This document shows, piece by piece, positions 53,934 to 64,000 of a stretch of 64,000 bases of DNA; position 1 is the stretch's first letter, and every line of letters begins with the position of its first letter. A program made the translations under genes and the position numbers. This DNA is from Magicicada septendecula (taxonomy: Eukaryota; Arthropoda; Insecta; Hemiptera; Cicadidae), in NCBI GenBank assembly GCA_034769895.1, contig CM068372.1, positions 437,042,958 through 437,106,957 on the forward strand. Reading direction: 5' to 3'. The notes below the pieces were generated by a model, which saw only the letters and a list, made by a program, of their open reading frames with translations, had not been told where the DNA came from and ran no database searches.

Positions 53934-56900
53934 AGACATAAGGAATTTGTATTATGTTTATATTTTCTGTCAAGATATCGTATATACGAATGTCATACGT
54001 TACGTGCATTCATTAAAAAATATATTCCAAGTCCGCGTGTCACTGGTCAGTTCAAAGAAGGAAATTAATAAATTCCAACTTTCGCTGCTCAAGACATAAG
54101 GAATTTGTATTACGTTTATATTTTCTGTCAAGATATCGTATATACGGATGTCATACGTTACGTGCATTCTTTAAAAAACATATTCCAAGTCCGCGTGTCA
54201 CTGGTCATTTCAAAGAAGGAAATTAATAAATTCCAACTTTTCGCTGCTCAAGACATAAGGAATTTGTATTATGTTTATATTTTCTGCAAAGATATCGTAT
54301 ATACGAATGTCATACGTTACGTGCATTCATTAAAAAATATATTCCAAGTCCGCGTGTCACTGGCCAGTTCAACGAAGGAAATTAATAAATTCCAACTTTT
54401 CGCTGCTCAAGACATAAGGAATTTGTATTAAGTTTATATTTTCTGTCAAGATATCGTATATACGGATGTCATACGTTTCGTGCATTCTTCAAAAAATATA
54501 TTCCAAGTCCGCGTGTTTCTGGTCAGTTCAAAGAAGGAAATTAATAAATTCCAACTTTCGCTGCTCAAGACATAAGGAATTTGAATTATGTTTATATTTC
54601 CTGTCAAGATATCGTATATACTAATGTCATACGTTACGTGCATTCATTAAAAAATATATTCCAAGTCCGCGTGTCACTGGTCAGTTCAATGAAGGAAATT
54701 AATAAATTCCAACTTTTCGCTGCTCAAGACATAAGGAATTTGTATTATGTTTATATTTTCTGTCAAGATATCGTATATACGAATGTCATACGTTACGTGC
54801 ATTCTTTAAAAAATATATTCCAAGTTTGTGGGTCACTGGTCAGTTCAAAGAAGTAAATTAATAAATTCTAACTTTCGCTGCTCAAGACATTAGGAATTTG
54901 TATTATGTTTATATTTTCTGTCAAGATATCGTATATACGAATGTCATACGTTACGTGCAATCAATAAAAAATATATTCCAAGTCCGCATGTTTCTGGTCA
55001 GTTAAACAAGGAAATTAATAAATTCCAGATTTTCGCTGTTCAAGACATAATGAATTTGTATTATGTTTATATTTACTGTCAAGATATCGTATATACGAAT
55101 GTCATACGTTACGTGCATTCATTAAAAAATATATTCCAAATCCCCGTGTCACTGGTCAGTTCAAAGAAGCAAATTAATAAATTCCAACTTTTCACTGCCT
55201 AAGACATAAGGAATTCGTATTATGTTTATATTTTCTGTCAAGATATCGTATATACGGATGTCATACGTTACGTGCATTCTTTAAAAAATATATTCCAAGT
55301 CCGCGTGTCACTGGTCAGTTCAAAGAAAGAAATTAATACATTCCAACTTTTCGCTGCTCAAGACATAAGGAATTTGTATTATGTTTATATTTTCTGTCAA
55401 GAAATCTGATATACGGATGTCATACGTTACGTGCATTCTTTAAAAATTATATTCCAAGTCCGCGTGTCACTGGTCAGTTCAAAGAAGGAAATTAGTAAAA
55501 TCCAAATTTTCGCTGCTCAAGACATAAGGAATTTGTATTATGTTTATATTTCCTGCAAAGATATTGTATATACGAATGTCATACGTTACGTGCATTCATT
55601 AAAAAATATATTCCAAGTCCGCGTGTCACTGGTCAGTTCAACGAAGGAAATTAATAAATTCCAAATTTTCGCTGCTCAAGACATAAGGAATTTGTATTAT
55701 GTTTATATTTTCTGTCAAGATATCGTATATACGGATGTCATACGTTACGTGCATTCTTTAAAAAATATATTCCAATTCCGCGTGTCCCTGGTCAGTTCAA
55801 AGAAGGAAATTAATAAATTCCAACTTTTCGCTGCTCAAGACATAAGGAATTTGTATTAAGTTTATATTTTCTGTCAAGATATCGTATATACGGATGTCAT
55901 ACGTTACGTGCATTCTTTAAAAAATATATTCCAAATCCGCGTGTCACTGGTCAGTTCAAAGAAGGAAATTAATAAATTCCAACCTTTCGCTGCTCAAGAC
56001 ATAAGGAATTTGTATTATGTTTATTTTTTCTGTCAAGATGTCGTATATACGGATGTCATACGTTATGTGCATTCTTTAAACAATATATTCCAAGTCCGCG
56101 TGTCACTGGTCAGTTCAAAGAAGGAAATTAATAAATTCCAACTTTTCGCTGCTCAAGACATAAGGAATTTGTATTATGTTTATATTGTCTGTCAAGGTAT
56201 CGTATATACTAATGTCATACGTTACGTGCATTCATTAAAAAATATATTCCAAGTCCGCGTGTCACTGGTCAGTTCAATGAAGGAAATTAATAAATTCCAA
56301 ATTTTCGCTGCTCAAGACATGAGGAATTTGTATTATGTTTATATTTTCTGTCAAGATATCGTATATACGAATGTCATACGTTACGTGCATTCATTAAAAA
56401 ATATATTCCAAGACCGCGTGTCACTGGTCAGTTCAAAGAAGGAAATTAATAAATTCCAAATTTTCGCTGCTCAAGACATAAGGAATTTGTATTAAGTTTA
56501 TATTTTCTGTCAAGATATCGTATATACGAATGTCATACGTTACGTGCATTCATTAAAAAATATATTCCAAGTCCGCGTGTCATTGGTCAGTTCAAAGAAG
56601 GAAATTAATAAATTCCAACTTTTCGCTGCTCAAGACATAAGGAATTTGTATTATGTTTATATTTCCTGTCACGTTATCGTATATACGAATGTCATACGTT
56701 ACGTGCATTCATTAAACAATATATTCCAAGTCCGCGTGTCACTGGTCAGTTCAAAGAAGGAAATTAATAAATTCCAACTTTTCTCTTTTAAAAGACAGAA
56801 GGAATTTGTATTAAGTTTATATTGTCAGTCAAGATATCGTATATACGGATGTCATACGTAACGTGCATTCTTTAAAAAATATATTCCAAGTCCGCCTGTC

Positions 56901-59016
56901 ACTGGTCAGTTTAAAGAAAGAAATTAATACATTCCAACTTTTCGCTGCTCAAGACATAAGGAATTTGTATTATGTTTATATTTTCTGTCAAGAAATCGGA
57001 TATACGGATGTCATACATTACGTGCATTCATTAAACAATATATTCCAAATCCGTGTGTCACTGGTCAGTTCAAAGAAGGAAATTAATAAATTCCAACTTT
57101 TCGCTGCTCAAGACATAAGGAATTTGTATTAACTTTATATTTTCTGTCAAGATATCGTATATACGGACGTCATACGGTACGTGCATTCTTTAAAAAATAT
57201 ATTCCAAGTCCGCGTGTCACTGGTCAGTTCAAAGAAGGAAATTAATAAATTCCAACTTTTCGCTGCTCAAGACATAAGGAATTTGTATTAAGTTTATATT
57301 TTCTGTCAAGATATCGTATATACGGATGTCATACGTTTCGTGCATTCTTCAAAAAATATATTCCAAGTCCGCGTGTTTCTGGTCAGTTCATAGAAGGAAA
57401 TTAATAAATTCCAACTTTTCGCTGCTCAAGACATAAGGAATTTGTATTATGTTTATATTTTCTGTCAAGATGTCGTATATACTAATGTCATACGTTACGT
57501 GCATTCATTAAAAAATATATTCCAAGTCCGCGTGTCACTGGTCAGTTCAATGAAGGAAATTAATAAATTCCAACTTTTCGCTGCTCAAGACATGAGGAAT
57601 TTGTATTATGTTTATATTTTCTGTCAAGATATCGTATATACGAATGTCATACGTTACGTGCATTCATTAAAAAATATATTCCAAGAAGGCGTGTCACTGG
57701 TCAGTTCAAAGAAAGAAATTAATACATTCCAACTTTTCGCTGCTCAAGACATAAGGAATTTGTATTATGTTTATATTTTCTGTCAAGATATCGTATATAC
57801 GGATGTCATACGTTACGTGCATTCTTTAAAAAATATATTCCAATTCCGCGTGTCACTGGTCAGTTCAAAGAAGGAAATTAATAAATTCCAAATTTTCGCT
57901 GCTCAAGACATAAGGAATTTGTATTAAGTTTATATTTTCTGTCAAGATATCGTATATACGGATGTCATACGTTATGTGCATTCTTTAAAAAATATATTCC
58001 AAGTCCGCGTGTCACTGGTCAGTTCAAAGAAGGAAATTAATAAATTCCAACTTTTCGCTGCTCAAGACATAAGGAATTTGTATTATGTTTATATTTGCTG
58101 TCAAGATATCGTATATACGGATGTCATACGTTACGTGCATTCTTTAAAAAATATATTCCAAGTCCGCGTGTCACTGGTCAGCTCAAAGAAAGAAATTAAT
58201 AAATCCAACTTTTCGCTGCTCAAGACATAAGGAATTTGTATTATGTTTATATTTTCTGTCAAGATATCGTGTATACGAATGTCATACGTTACGTGCATTC
58301 ATTAAAAAATATATTCCAAGACCGCGTGTCACTGGTCAGTTCAAAGAAGGAAATTAATAAATTCCAACTTTTCGCTGCTCAAGACATAAGGAATTTGTAT
58401 TAAGTTTATATTTTCTGTCAAGATATCGTATATACGAATGTCATACGTTACGTGCATTCATTAAAAAATATAATCCAAGTCCGCGTGTCACTGGCCAGTT
58501 CAAAGAAGGAAATTAAAAATTCCAAATTTTCGCTGCTCAAGACATAAGGAATTTGTATTATGTTTATATTTTCTGTCAAGATATCGTATATACGAATGTC
58601 ATACGTTACGTGCATTCATTAAAAAATATATTCCAAGTCCGCGTGTCACTGGTCAGTTCAAAGAAGGAAATTAATAAATTCCAACTTTTCTCTGCTAAAG
58701 ACAGAAGGAATTTGTATTAAGTTTATATTGTCTGTCAAGATATCGTATATACGGATGTCATACGTTACGTGCATTCTTTAAAAAATATATTCCAAATCCG
58801 CGTGTCACTGGTCAGTTCAAAGAAGGAAATTAATAAATTCCAACTTTTCGCTGCTCAAGACATGAGGAATTTGTATTATGTTTATATTTTCTGTCAATAT
58901 ATCGTATAAAATTATGTCATACGTTACGTGCATTCTTTAAAAAATATATTCCAAGTCCGCGTTTCACTGGTCAGTTCAAAGAAGGAAATTAATAAATTCC
59001 AACTTTTCGCTCCTCA
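53934..59016 (+). repeat. Higher-order repeat of about 5,084 bp, copy E
   Basis: Nearly identical to D. Conceptual translations of the blocks at 50,825/55,908, 51,780/56,863, 52,359/57,442 and 52,893/57,976 are identical. It gained the CTCTGCTAAAGACAG monomer relative to D and lost one monomer after 58,928. The lone base loss GTTAAACAAGG (about 55,008) distinguishes it from D. Confidence 0.88.
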
Positions 59017-62000
59017 AGACATAAGGAATTTGTATTATGTTTATATTTGCTGTCAAGATATCGTATATACGGATGTCATACGTTACGTGCATTCATTAAA
59101 AAATATATTCCAAGTCCGCGTGTCACTGGTCAGTTCAAAGAAGGAAATTAATAAATTTCAACTTTCGCTGCTCAAGACATAAGGAATTTGTATTATGTTT
59201 ATATTTTTCTGTCAAGATATCGTATATACGGATGTCATACGTTACGTGCATTCTTTAAAAAATATATTCCAAGTCCGCGTGTCACTGTGTCATTTCAAAG
59301 AAGGAAATTAATAAATTCCAAATTTTCGCTGCTCAAGACATAAGGAATTTGTATTATGTTTATATTTTCTGCAAAGATATCGTATATACGAATGTCATAC
59401 GTTACGTGCATTCATTAAAAAATATATTCCAAGTCCGCGTGTCACTGGTCAGTTCAACGAAGGAAATTAATAAATTCCAACTTTTCGCTGCTCAAGACAT
59501 AAGGATTTTGTATTAAGTTTATATTTTCTGTCAAGATATCGTATATACGGATGTCATACGTTTCGTGCATTCTTCAAAAAATATATTCCAAGTCCGCGTG
59601 TTTCTGGTCAGTTCAAAGAAGGAAATTAATAAATTCCAACTTTCGCTGCTCAAGACATAAGGAATTTGTATTATGTTTATATTTCCTGTCAAGATATCGT
59701 ATATACTAATGTCATACGTTACGTGCATTCATTAAAAAATATATTCCAAGTCCGCGTGTCACTGGTCATTTCAAAGAAGGAAATTAATAAATTCCAACTT
59801 TTCGTTGCTCAAGACATAAGGAATTTGTATTATGTTTATATTTTCTGCAAAGATATCGTATATACGAATGTCATACGTTACGTGCATTCATTAAAAAATA
59901 TATTCCAAGTCCGCGTGTCACTGGTCAGTTCAACGAAGGAAATTAATAAATTCCAACTTTTCGCTGCTCAAGACATAAGGAAATTGTATTAAGTTTATAT
60001 TTTCTGTCAAGATATCGTATATACGAATGTCATACGTTTCGTGCATTCTTCAAAAAATATATTCCAATTCCGCGTGTTTCTGGTCAGTTCAAGGAAGGAA
60101 ATTAATAAATTCCAACGTTTCGCTGCTCAAGACATAAGGAATTTGTATTATGTTTATATTTTCTGTCAAGATATAGTATATACGGATGTCATACGTTACG
60201 TGCATTCTTTAAAAAATATATTCCAAGTTCGCGGATCACTGGTAAGTTCAAAGAAAGAAATTAATACATTCCAACTTTTCGCTGCTCAAGACATAAGGAA
60301 TTTGTATTATGTTTATATTTTCTGTCAAGATATCGTATATACGGATGTCATACGTTACGTGCATTCTTTAAAAAATATATTCCAATTCCGCGTGTCACTG
60401 GTCAGTTCAAAGAAGGAAATTAATAAATTCCAACTTTTCGCTGCTCAAGACATAAGGAATTTGTATTAAGTTTATATTTTCTGTCAAGATATCGTATATA
60501 CGGATGTCATACGTTACGTGCATTCTTTAAAAAATATATTCCAAATCCGCGTGTCACTGGTCAGTTCAAAGAAGGAAATTAATAAATTCCAACCTTTCGC
60601 TGCTAAAGACATAAGGAATTTGTATTATTTTTATATTTTCTGTCAAGATGTCTTATATACGGATGTCATACGTTATGTGCATTCTTTAAACAATATATTT
60701 CAAGTCCGCGTGTCACTGGTCAGTTCAAAGAAGGAAATTAATAAATTCCAACTTTTCGCTGCTCAAGACATAAGGAATTTGTATTATGTTTATATTGTCT
60801 GTCAAGGTATCGTATATACTAATGTCATACGTTACGTGCATTCATTAAAAAATATATTCCAAGTCCGCGTGTCACTGGTCAGTTCAATGAAGGAAATTAA
60901 TAAATTCCAAATTTTCGCTGCTCAAGACATGAGGAATTTGTATTATGTTTATATTTTCTGTCAAGATATCGTATATACGAATGTCATACGTTACGTGCAT
61001 TCATTAAAAAATATATTCCAAGACCGCGTGTCACTGGCCAGTTCAAAGAAGGAAATTAATAAATTCCAAATTTTCGCTGCTCAAGACATAAGGAATTTGT
61101 ATTAAGTTTATATTTTCTGTCAAGATATCGTATATACGAATGTCATACGTTACGTGCATTCATTAAAAAATATATTCCAAGTCCGCGTGTCACTGGTCAG
61201 TTCAAAGAAGGAAATTAATAAATTCCAACTTTTCGCTGCTCAAGACATAAAGAATTTGTATTATGTTTATATTTTCTGTCACGTTATCGTATATACGAAT
61301 GTCATACGTTACGTGCATTCATTAAACAATATATTCCAAGTCCGCATGTCACTGGTCAGTTCAAAGAAGGAAATTAATAAATTCCAACATTTCTCTTTTA
61401 AAAGACAGAAGGAATTTGTATTAAGTTTATATTGTCAGTCAAGATATCGTATATACGGATGTCATACGTTACGTGCATTCTTTAAAAAATATATTCCAAG
61501 TCCGCCTGTCATTGGTCAGTTTAAAGAAAGAAATTAATACATTCCAACTTTTCGCTGCTCAAGACATAAGGAATTTGTATTATGTTTATATTTTCTGTCA
61601 AGAAATCGGATATACGGATGTCATACATTACGTGCATTCATTAAACAATATATTCCAAATCCGCGTGTCACTGGTCAGTTGAAAGAAGGAAATTAATAAA
61701 TTCCAAATTTTCGCTGCTCAAGACATAAGGAATTTGTATTAAGTTTATATTTTCTGTCAAGATATCGTATATACGGATGTCATACGTTACGTGCATTCAT
61801 TAAAAAATATATTCCAAGTCCGCGTGTCACTGGTCAGTTCAACGAAGGAAATTAATAAATTCCAACTTTTCGCTGCTCAAGACATAAGGAATTTGTATTA
61901 TGTTTATATTTTCTGTCAAGATATCGTATATACGGATGTCATACGTTGCGTGCATTCTTTAAAAAATATATTCCAAGTCCGCGTGTCACTGGTCAGTTCA

Positions 62001-64000
62001 AGAAAGAAATTAATAAATTCCAACTTTTCGCTGCTAAAGACATAAGGAATTTGTATTATGTTTATATTTTTTTCAAGATATCGTATATACGGATGTCATA
62101 CGGTACGTGCATTCTTTAAAAAATATATTCCAAGTCCGCGTGTCACTGGTCAGTTCAAAGAAGGAAATTAATAAATTCCAACTTTTCGCTGCTCAAGACA
62201 TAAGGAATTTGTATTAAGTTTATATTTTCTGTCAAGATATTGTATATACGGATGTCATACGTTTCGTGCATTCTTCAAAAAATATATTCCAAGTCCGCGT
62301 GTTTCTGGTCAGTTCATAGAAGGAAATTAATAAATTCCAACTTTTCGCTGCTCAAGACATAAGGAATTTGTATTATGTTTATATTTTCTGTCAAGATGTC
62401 GTATATACTAATGTCATTCGTTACGTGCATTCATTAAAAAATATATTCCAAGTCCGCGTGTCACTGGTCAGTTCAATGAAGGAAATTAATAAATTCCAAC
62501 TTTTCGCTGCTCAAGACATGAGGAATTTGTATTATGTTTATATTTTCTGTCAAGATATCGTATATACGAATGTCGTACGTTACGTGCATTCATTAAAAAA
62601 TATATTCCAAGAAGGCGTGTCACTGGTCAGTTCAAAGAAGGAAATTAATAAATTCCAAATTTTCGCTGCTCAAGACATAAGGAATTTGTATTATGTTTAT
62701 ATTTTCTGTCAAGGTATCTTATATACGGATGTCATACGTTACGTGCATTCTTTAAAAAATATATTCCAAGTTCGCGGGTCACTGGTCAGTTCAAAGAAAG
62801 AAATTAATACTTTCCAACTTTTCGCTGCTCAAGACATAAGGAATTTGTATTATGTTTATATTTTCTGTCAAGATATCGTATATACGGATGTCATACGTTA
62901 CGTGCATTCTTTAAAAAATATATTCCAATTCCGCGTGTCACTGGTCAGTTCAAAGAAGGAAATTAATAAATTCCAATTTTTCGCTGCTCAAGACATAAGG
63001 AATTTGTATTAAGTTTATATTTTCTGTCAAGATATCGTATATACGGATGTCATACGTTATGTGCATTCTTTAAAAAATATATTCCAAGTCCGCGTGTCAC
63101 TGGTCAGTTCAAAGAAGGAAATTAATAAATTCCAACATTTCGCTGCTCAAGACATAAGGAATTTGTATTATGTTTATATTTGCTGTCAAGATATCGTATA
63201 TACGGATGTCATACGTTACGTGCATTCTTTAAAAAATATATTCCAAGTCCGCGTGTCACTGGTCAGCTCAAAGAAAGAAATTAATAAATCCAACTTTTCG
63301 CTGCTCAAGACATAAGGAATTTGTATTATGTTTATATTTTCTGTCAAGATATCGTGTATACGAATGTCATACGTTACGTGCATTCATTAAAAAATATATT
63401 CCAAGACCGCGTGTCACTGGTCAGTTCAAAGAAGGAAATTAATAAATTCCAACTTTTCGCTGCTCAAGACATAAGGAATTTGTATTAAGTTTATATTTTC
63501 TGTCAAGATATCGTATATACGAATGTCATACGTTACGTGCATTCATTAAAAAATATAATCCAAGTCCGCGTGTCACTGGCCAGTTCAAAGAAGGAAATTA
63601 AGAATTCCAAATTTTCGCTGCTCAATACATAAGGAATTTGTATTATGTTTATATTTTCTGTCAAGATATCGTATATACGGATGTCATACGTTACGTGCAT
63701 TCATTAAAAAATATATTCCAAGTCCGCGTGTCACTGGTCAGTTCAAAGAAGGAAATTAATAAATTTCAACTTTCGCTGCTCAAGACATAAGGAATTTGTA
63801 TTATGTTTATATTTGCTGTCAAGATATCGTATATACGGATGTCATACGTTACGTGCATTCATTAAAAAATATATTCCAAGTCCGCGTGTCACTGGTCAGT
63901 TCAAAGAAGGAAATTAATAAATTTCAACTTTCGCTGCTCAAGACATAAGGAATTTGTATTATGTTTATATTTTTCTGTCAAGATATCGTATATACGGATG
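59017..64000 (+). repeat. Higher-order repeat of about 5.0 kb, copy F, mosaic and cut by the window end
   Basis: Offsets from E change 5,085 (59,531), 4,610 (60,518-61,473), 4,926 (62,368), 5,085 (63,061): F lacks about three monomers that include the CGTGCAATCAATAAA type, and has about three others. Its segment at 60,041-60,469 resembles the anchor segment of copies A-C, and 61,791-62,100 carries the A-deleted TTCAAGAAAGAA and GCTAAAGAC/TTTCAAGAT pair of A-C that D and E lack. Confidence 0.82.
63602..63960 (+). repeat. Local monomer duplication near the right edge
   Basis: AATTTCAACTTTCGCTG, with one T missing, occurs at about 63,763 and again at 63,922, 159 bp apart. Copy E has it once (about 59,153). 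The second is followed by ATATTTTTCTG with an extra T, as in E (about 59,201). Confidence 0.8.

Larger units (their letters stand above)
1..64000 (+). repeat. 159-bp satellite DNA array filling the whole window
   Basis: The motif starting ATACGTTACGTGCATTC occurs at 1, 160, 319 and 478 and continues at multiples of 159 bp, less small indels, to a last start at 63,844. That distance equals 402 monomers minus 75 bp, so about 402 complete monomers plus one nearly complete one are present. All are in the same orientation. No non-satellite insertion was seen. The length is close to a nucleosome core plus short linker, a common size for eukaryotic centromeric or pericentromeric satellites; that role is inference. 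Neither array edge is inside the window. The family is not recognised. Confidence 0.98.

Noticed and set aside
1..64000. CRISPR array
   Set aside because: There are no unique spacers: the whole 159-bp period is repeated, monomers are far longer than CRISPR repeats, and no cas genes are present.
1..64000. Transposable element, tRNA, rRNA or prokaryotic operon hidden in the array
   Set aside because: No break in the 159-bp period longer than a few bases (largest loss 12 bp, largest gain 5 bp), so there is no room for an insertion.

Overview
The whole 64 kb window is one uninterrupted head-to-tail satellite DNA array. A 159-bp, AT-rich monomer (about 33% G+C counted by hand on the first-monomer form) repeats roughly 402 times in the same orientation from the first base to the last. 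I see no unique sequence, no transposon, no RNA gene and no credible protein-coding gene on either strand. The array runs off both edges. This points to a eukaryotic genome, most likely pericentromeric, centromeric or other heterochromatin. I do not recognise the satellite family and cannot name the organism. CpG is not depleted in the monomer (7 seen, about 4 expected), which argues against a heavily CpG-methylated host such as a vertebrate or typical flowering plant, and is compatible with many invertebrates.

Layout. Monomers differ at a limited set of recurring positions (in the phase of the first monomer: 18, 37/38, 66, 85/86, 120, 154) plus rare one-base indels. The order of variants repeats, giving nested higher-order repeats (HORs). 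From left to right: 0-5 kb holds short composite units (1,113, 1,751 and 1,590 bp). 5-20 kb holds four related modules spaced 3,811, 3,177 and 6,358 bp apart, the third swollen by local amplifications, including a six-monomer subfamily at 16.8-18.1 kb. About 20.0-22.0 kb is fairly homogeneous. 22-27.8 kb holds two copies of a unit of about 2.5-2.8 kb. 27.8-34.8 kb holds two back-to-back 3,501-bp units. 34.5-48.8 kb holds three copies of a 4,767-bp (30-monomer) unit carrying an internal 7-monomer duplication. 48.85-64 kb holds three copies of a unit of about 5,084 bp (32 monomers), the last a mosaic. Units generally lengthen to the right and adjacent copies are nearly identical, as expected from recent unequal exchange or amplification. 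Copies often differ by exactly one or more whole monomers.

There is no gene interplay to describe. Because 159 is 3 x 53, a frame can stay open through several monomers and gives pseudo-ORFs of up to about 280 codons. These start almost always at GTG or TTG, end at a recurring TAA made by one T/A polymorphism, are broken by uncompensated one-base indels, and vary at replacement positions. I treat all of them as artefacts of the repeat.
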